A DNA stretch of 64,000 bases from Naematelia aurantialba (lineage: Eukaryota; Basidiomycota; Tremellomycetes; Tremellales; Naemateliaceae). The notes beneath the pieces were generated by a model, which saw only the letters and a list, made by a program, of their open reading frames with translations, was not told the DNA's origin and did no database searches. The stretch spans positions 1,178,001 through 1,242,000 of the forward strand of contig JAKFAO010000006.1 of NCBI GenBank assembly GCA_021527695.1, written 5' to 3'. The position numbers were made by a program, and so were the translations under genes. Positions 59,316-64,000 of the stretch are shown in pieces (positions within the stretch are counted from its first letter, which is position 1; every line of letters starts with the position of its first letter).

Positions 59316-60835
59316 TTACATCGCCGTCCAGGATAACGCCGCGACGGCCTCTTCCTCCTCTTCGAACCGCGAGCTGGCCTGCCGCTTGCGGTCCGACCGG
59401 AGGAAGCGGTGCAAGAACCCGCCGCCCTCTTTCGCAGAGGCCGGCGGCGCAGCGGCGGCGCGCTTCTGCTCCTCGAGCTGCAGTTGCCGGAGGTTGAACG
59501 ACGACGTCGTCATGGACCGCGGGATCGCGTGGCTGTACGCACTGGGCGCTTCGTACACTGCTGGTGGCTTTTGGATCTGCACCTGCTGCGATACGGAGCG
59601 TTTCTGCGCGACGCGCCCGGCCTGCGGTGGCGACGATGACGACGACGACAAGGACGATGACGACATGGACATGGATGACGAGAGGGATGCAGACTGCGTG
59701 GGGGTGAGGACGAGGTCCGACTCGAGCGAGTGCGTCGAGCCAGATCGGTCCAGAGGAGGTGCAATGTAGGTATCTGACCCGCGCGACGAGACGCGCCGGT
59801 GTCGCTTGGCCGCTGCTGCCTGCTGCTGCTGTTGCTGCTGAAGCAGGAGCTGTTGTTGTTGCTGCTGCTGCTGAAGCTGTTGTTGCTGCAGTTGCAGTTG
59901 TTGCTGCTGGAGGTGGTGGTGGCGGACGGGGGTGGAAGGCGTGGGCGGGAAGACGGGCGAGGCGGACGAGGACGAGGCGATGGGAGAGTCCCAGGTGAAC
60001 TGGCGGAGGAACGGCTGGAAGTGGTGGACGATCTCAGCCTCGTTGATGGCGAGGTCGTAGTCGAGCAGGAAGAGCAGCTGCTTTTCCATCAGGTTGATCT
60101 CGGCCTGCGAGAACATTTGCGCGTATCGGCACTGCACGGGAGTCAGCTGTGTTCTGCTTCTGCTCAACCAGCGCTTCGTGTCGCCTCTAGACCAGTCGGA
60201 GCCATCTGGGTAGCAAATAGCACTGCCACTCACCCAGTGCTTGTTCTTGGGAGACGAGTCGTTGAGGTACTTGGCGGCGACGATGAGGGTGGCGAGGAAG
60301 ACGCGGTGGCGGGTGCATGGGAGGCCCTTTGCGACCTTTGGGAGACGGGTGCGGAGGCGCTCGAGGTAGACGAGGGTGGCCATGAGCGTGCCCATCTGGA
60401 CGTTGGACTGCTCGCACACGACGGCGATGAACGTGTCGAGCGAGGGGAAGCCGGGCTGCGCCTGTCCCGGCGCGCAGTCGCGCACTGGCGTGAGCGGAGG
60501 CGAAGGAGGCGCCGGGATCGTCGTGGTGCATGCAATGACCGAGGTCGCGCGGTCTGCCAGGTAGTCTATGCGAGTCAGTACGCGGTACCAGCACCAGCGT
60601 CGACCAGCACCCTCGCGCCAAGACGCGAGGCTAGGGATACGACGTGGGGGGATCAGGCCGGCCACTCACAGACCATCTCGCGCGACACGTCCTGGCGGAT
60701 GAGCTCGAGCAGCGCGGGGTCGTGCACGCCGCACTCGAGCATCGAGGCGGGGTGGAGCCGGTCCTCAAACTCGGGCGAGGCGGGGCAGAAGGTCGGTGTG
60801 CCGGCGGGGTAGAACGACATGGCGGAGGAAGACAT
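59316..60835 (-). CDS. PHO85-type cyclin (PCL1/2-like) with polyQ and polySer tail
   Basis: A cyclin partner of a Pho85/CDK5-like kinase, controlling polarity, G1 or nutrient response. Start at ATG 60833-60835 ([20 protein letters not shown]). Exon 1 ends [16 protein letters not shown] and is joined over a long intron (about 115 nt) to [12 protein letters not shown]. The cyclin box then runs [60 protein letters not shown] and SSPKNKHW. After an intron it continues [20 protein letters not shown] and [20 protein letters not shown]. The C-terminal half is a glutamine tract (about 59810-59910) then a serine tract ([20 protein letters not shown]) and an acidic end ([20 protein letters not shown] 59316-59318). 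The KYLxD..xxNKxW and L.xLxYDL motifs mark a Pho80/PCL cyclin. The exact subclass (Pcl1/2 versus Clg1) is not certain. Confidence 0.85.
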
Positions 60836-63800
60836 GGTGGGCGTAGGCTGAGGTTTGCGGGTTCAGCGCAGGGACGAGCAGTGCAGGTGCGCGTCGGAGG
60901 GAGCGAGCTGATACCGCGCGAAGGGGGGGGGTATTTCAACTGTCAAGGAGGCGGGATGTCAGAGTGACTCGGGGAGGGAGTGGTTCTCGTTTCGGACGTC
61001 GAGACTGGTCGGGGACGGAATGAGGTCGGGAACCAGGACGAGACGACGACGAGACGGTGACGGTGACGGGCAACAAGACGGACAGAGGGACGGGCTGGCT
61101 GGGCGAGCCGACACGCACCTCTATATAGATGTAGATAGTGGCTGCGGGCAACAGACGGTCGAGGCGAGTGCGGGGGGTCGGGCCAAACGTCGCGTCCCGC
61201 CGGGGGTTTGCGCGAAGCAGGAGCTGGTAAGGTGTGGGTGTGATCGGAGCGGGGGGCTAGTGACGAACAGGGCGTGGGCGTCGGCGGCGGACGCCTGGCG
61301 TCAGGAGCACAGGGGAGACTAGGACGCACCAGCCGATTCTAAAGAGTAACTACACGGCCACGGACGTTTTTTGGATTTCTGCTGTTATTGACGGCGCCTC
61401 GTGAGTAGGGATCAGACGGTTACTCGTTGCTCTGTGTCTCTAGGGATCTCGTGCTGTTCCCGGAGCTTTAACTGCCCTCTGACTTTCACGCTGACCGGAG
61501 CGTGAAAGACGCGCGAGTCAAAAGTGGTTCAATGGACGGTAGCAGAGCGAGACGACCAGGTCCCGGCACGGCAAGGGAGGACAGCGCCAAGGTCACGGCC
61601 TGGGATCGGAGAATAAACCGAAGGAATCGTCAGCTCAACAGAGTTTTCCCGGGGGAGAGGGACTACTGCCAGCGTAACGGTGACGAGCCACTGGAATCAA
61701 AGCGGCACTGGAGCGCGTTTGAAAGTTGGCACGGCCGGGGGGGGGGGTGTTCTGACAGAGGGTCGGCCGTCTAGGCTTTGACCGGGAAGAGCCCAGAGTT
61801 TCGGTTGGCGGCTCGCAGCGGGGAGCGAAATAGAAAATATAAAAAGAGTGTGCGAGGTACAAGGGTGAAGCGGGGCGGGGGGGGGTACAGGCGAGAGAGT
61901 GAGAGGGTAAAGAGAGTAGGGATACTTGCAACACTAGCAGAGCCTGGCCCTTTTTGTGCATTGGGCGCGTACGCTTCATCTCTCCTGCAGAGGATCGCAG
62001 ATGGCTCTCGCCGCGGCGTCTGGGACCGAGACGCAGCGCAACAGCCCAGTGGCACGCTCGACTCGCACGCAGGCTGTGATCACGCCGCGCAGTCCGGAAT
62101 GGAATTTCAGGCCTACGGATGATCGACGGGGCGGCATGGCTCAGCCAGGAACTGCTGCTGATCAGCGTGCTCTTCTCCAGCCATGCAGGCATCAACGTGC
62201 GTGGCATCGCGTGCACCACTACGTGGACAAAACAGACACACGAGCACCAGCGCACGACAGGTCCAACACGCCAACGACACCAAGCACTGCTGCATTTTTC
62301 CTCTTGGCGTGGAAGCGTCCGAGACAAGGCGTCTGCGACGCGTCTCTACTAAATCTTCCATACGAATCACCCGGTGGCGCTTGGCTCGCAGCGTCCGACG
62401 CGTCACCAATCACATGGTCTGCTGCCACCCAAAATGTCCATGTTCATGGCTTGGCCTCGTGCTCGGGGGCTTGTCGAGGTGCAGACCCCCCTTGGACGTG
62501 TAGCATGTTCCCAATTTGGGAGCTTTGCAGGACACATGACACGGCAGACGGTTCGATGAGCGTGACGAACCCGAGTCACTCTGGGCAACTGGGAATTTCC
62601 CAATGGCCCAGATTTTTTTCACACGACGCGTCGCAGTCCCGCGTTCAGAGGGGGCTCGGCAGCTAACAAATAATCAACGCATCTCACCCACTGCTATAGG
62701 GTTCGGGTGCAAACGTACCCACGCCCGCTCTCCCGCTCTTCCGCCGCAGCTGCAGACCGCAGCCCCGCCGAAGCACCCCGCAAATATCTATCTAATCTGC
62801 CGGAAAATTACCTTGGTGTTCGCGGGAGGCGCTCGACCCAAGTCACACGCGACGCAGCGACTCGAGCCGTAGGACTTGCCTTGGCGTTGGCATCCGATAA
62901 TATTTTGGTTTCGATCAGCGCTTGGGATTTAGGCTGGGAAGCGCCAGGGACATTAGGTACAGTGAGTGGTATAGGAACGGTAGCAGAGTATAGTGTAGCA
63001 TAGTATAGTGTGGTATAGTATAAGAATCGGGTGCTCTCGGTCGGGGCATACTACAGGCTTCAAGCTTTTGGGCGCTCGCTGGAATGAGATTGATTAAATC
63101 GTTTGACACGCAAGTTTGGGGTCACTGGCAACGAGGTTCCTCCTCGAAGGGCCAGACTCTACGCGTCGACGCGGCTCGTCATGATCTGCAGTGTCTTTGT
63201 CGTACGCATGCTGTCGCATGCCCGGCGGTAGCAAGGATGATATCACTCACAGTGGGAGAGTGGATCACGACTCACCTGACATAAGTACGTATGATTCAGA
63301 GCATCGAAGACCACGGGCTCTACTCGGCATGTGCACAGTGCACGATTCACACTAATACTCGCACTCGACTCACAGTACCGGCTCACAGTACCGACTCACA
63401 TTGCATGACTCACTCGCATGCTACGTTCGCGTGACTCACTCACACACTCACATTCGCATGGCTGGCGAACGTGCGTCTGGCGATCACGGCTGGGTGAACG
63501 TTCAAAGTGCCGTCAGTGCCTTGGCTGGGCAGACGACGCTCGGGGCTCTATCGATCTTCCCAGCTGAAGCGATGCGCTATCGATTTCCCAGCTCAAGCGG
63601 TGCAAGCGATGCCCGGCTCGCAGCCGAGCATGCTGCTCAAGAACTGAATCTCTCCCTTCTCACGCTCGTTGTTTGCATGCTCTGAACACGATGTCCAAGT
63701 GCTCCCTCACATATCTCGATCACCAAGGTGCCAATGTACTCCTTCCGACTCGTTCCAGTCCTATGTGCCATTCTTATGCCCAATGCAAATGCTACGACAA

Positions 63801-63887
63801 CCCGCTCGCCCCTGACCATGAGATGCTGCCCGTCCTATCCGGCAGCAGCTGATGCGCCTATGCTTCGCCTATGCTGACCCACCATCC
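60836..63887. other. Gene-poor 3 kb right of the cyclin gene
   Basis: No gene could be assembled here. The first 500 bp is likely the cyclin promoter and leader, with a CTATATAG palindrome at 61131-61138. G-runs of about 10 occur at 61738-61748 and 61876-61886. A low-complexity TA/GT block (AGTATAGTGTAGCATAGTAT and similar) spans about 62985-63022. A CTCAC-rich stretch (GACTCAC, CTCACA motifs repeated) spans about 63347-63458. The longest frame (61956-62666, +, 236 codons) shows no known domain and codon content unlike a conserved protein. A long non-coding RNA or fast-evolving gene cannot be excluded. Confidence 0.4.
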
Positions 63888-64000
63888 CTACGCCCTATAC
63901 CCAGCGAGGCGCTCGTCCGCCCAATCGAGGTACTCCCCGCTCAGCTCCATCGGACCTCCACGGGCCACAAGGCCAGCTAGGACCGAGCCAGGCCTGCACA
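63888..64000 (-). CDS. Possible C-terminal end of a minus-strand gene (truncated by window)
   Basis: Reading leftward from the window edge, one frame gives LVARGGPMELSGEYLDWADE followed by RLAGYRA and a TAG at 63888-63890. The composition (alternating hydrophobic and acidic residues, no low complexity) looks like real protein, unlike other frames nearby. Only about 37 codons are visible, so the family cannot be named. Confidence 0.3.
   Translation of the reverse strand, partial: CRPGSVLAGLVARGGPMELSGEYLDWADERLAGYRA

Noticed and set aside
59799..60812. Plus-strand frame of 337 codons over the cyclin gene
   Set aside because: It is Leu/Glu/Arg low complexity, caused by the reverse of the polyQ and GC-rich cyclin exons; the minus strand carries the cyclin box.
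61956..62666. 236-codon plus-strand frame in the right gene-poor stretch
   Set aside because: No recognisable domain and composition close to random translation of GC-rich DNA; kept only as part of the region description.

Overview
The window looks like nuclear DNA of a basidiomycete yeast, most likely a tremellomycete (Cryptococcus, Kwoniella or Saitozyma-like). The genes are cut by many introns, mostly 32-60 nt with GTRNGN donors and CAG/TAG acceptors. Spacing is tight. The gene set includes a UDP-glucuronate decarboxylase like that behind capsular xylose, a CUF1-type copper-fist factor, a PHO85-type cyclin and an ATG26-type sterol glucosyltransferase. I saw no tRNA, rRNA, transposon or CRISPR array. 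Gene models were spliced by eye from reading-frame continuity and family conservation, so small exons and starts carry some uncertainty.

Layout: AP-1 mu 3' end (+, 1-719); TauD-type dioxygenase (+); SNF2 ATPase A (+); PPR-like mitochondrial protein (-); SLX9 (+); YTHDF-type m6A reader (+); nitronate monooxygenase (-); UXS1 (+); CUF1 (+); YMC-type mitochondrial carrier (+); RCO1 (-); a 2.8 kb gene-poor stretch (24.5-27.3 kb); NFU1 (-); PEX11 family (+); a hexose-type MFS transporter with about 26 introns (+); an unrecognised protein with a Cys cluster (+); ZWF1/G6PDH (-); PH-C2-RasGAP protein (+); RCL1 (-); ATG26/UGT51 (+); EFM7-type methyltransferase (-); mitochondrial ribosomal protein S9 (+); SNF2 ATPase B (-); PCL-type cyclin (-); a 3 kb gene-poor stretch (60.8-63.9 kb); and perhaps the 3' end of another minus-strand gene at the right edge.

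Most genes are unrelated housekeeping functions and do not form a pathway cluster. The themes are ribosome biogenesis and translation (SLX9, RCL1, EFM7, bS9m), mitochondria and peroxisomes (PPR-like, YMC, NFU1, PEX11), chromatin (RCO1, two SNF2 genes) and membrane traffic or autophagy (AP-1, ATG26).

The most notable items are: a pair of full-length SNF2 paralogues in opposite orientation near the two ends of the window, sharing intron positions, one with DEGS in place of DEGH in motif II; a transporter read through four micro-exons of 8-12 nt that lacks the usual TM1 aspartate; a large low-complexity insertion inside the EFM7 methyltransferase; and minisatellites within introns and intergenic DNA.
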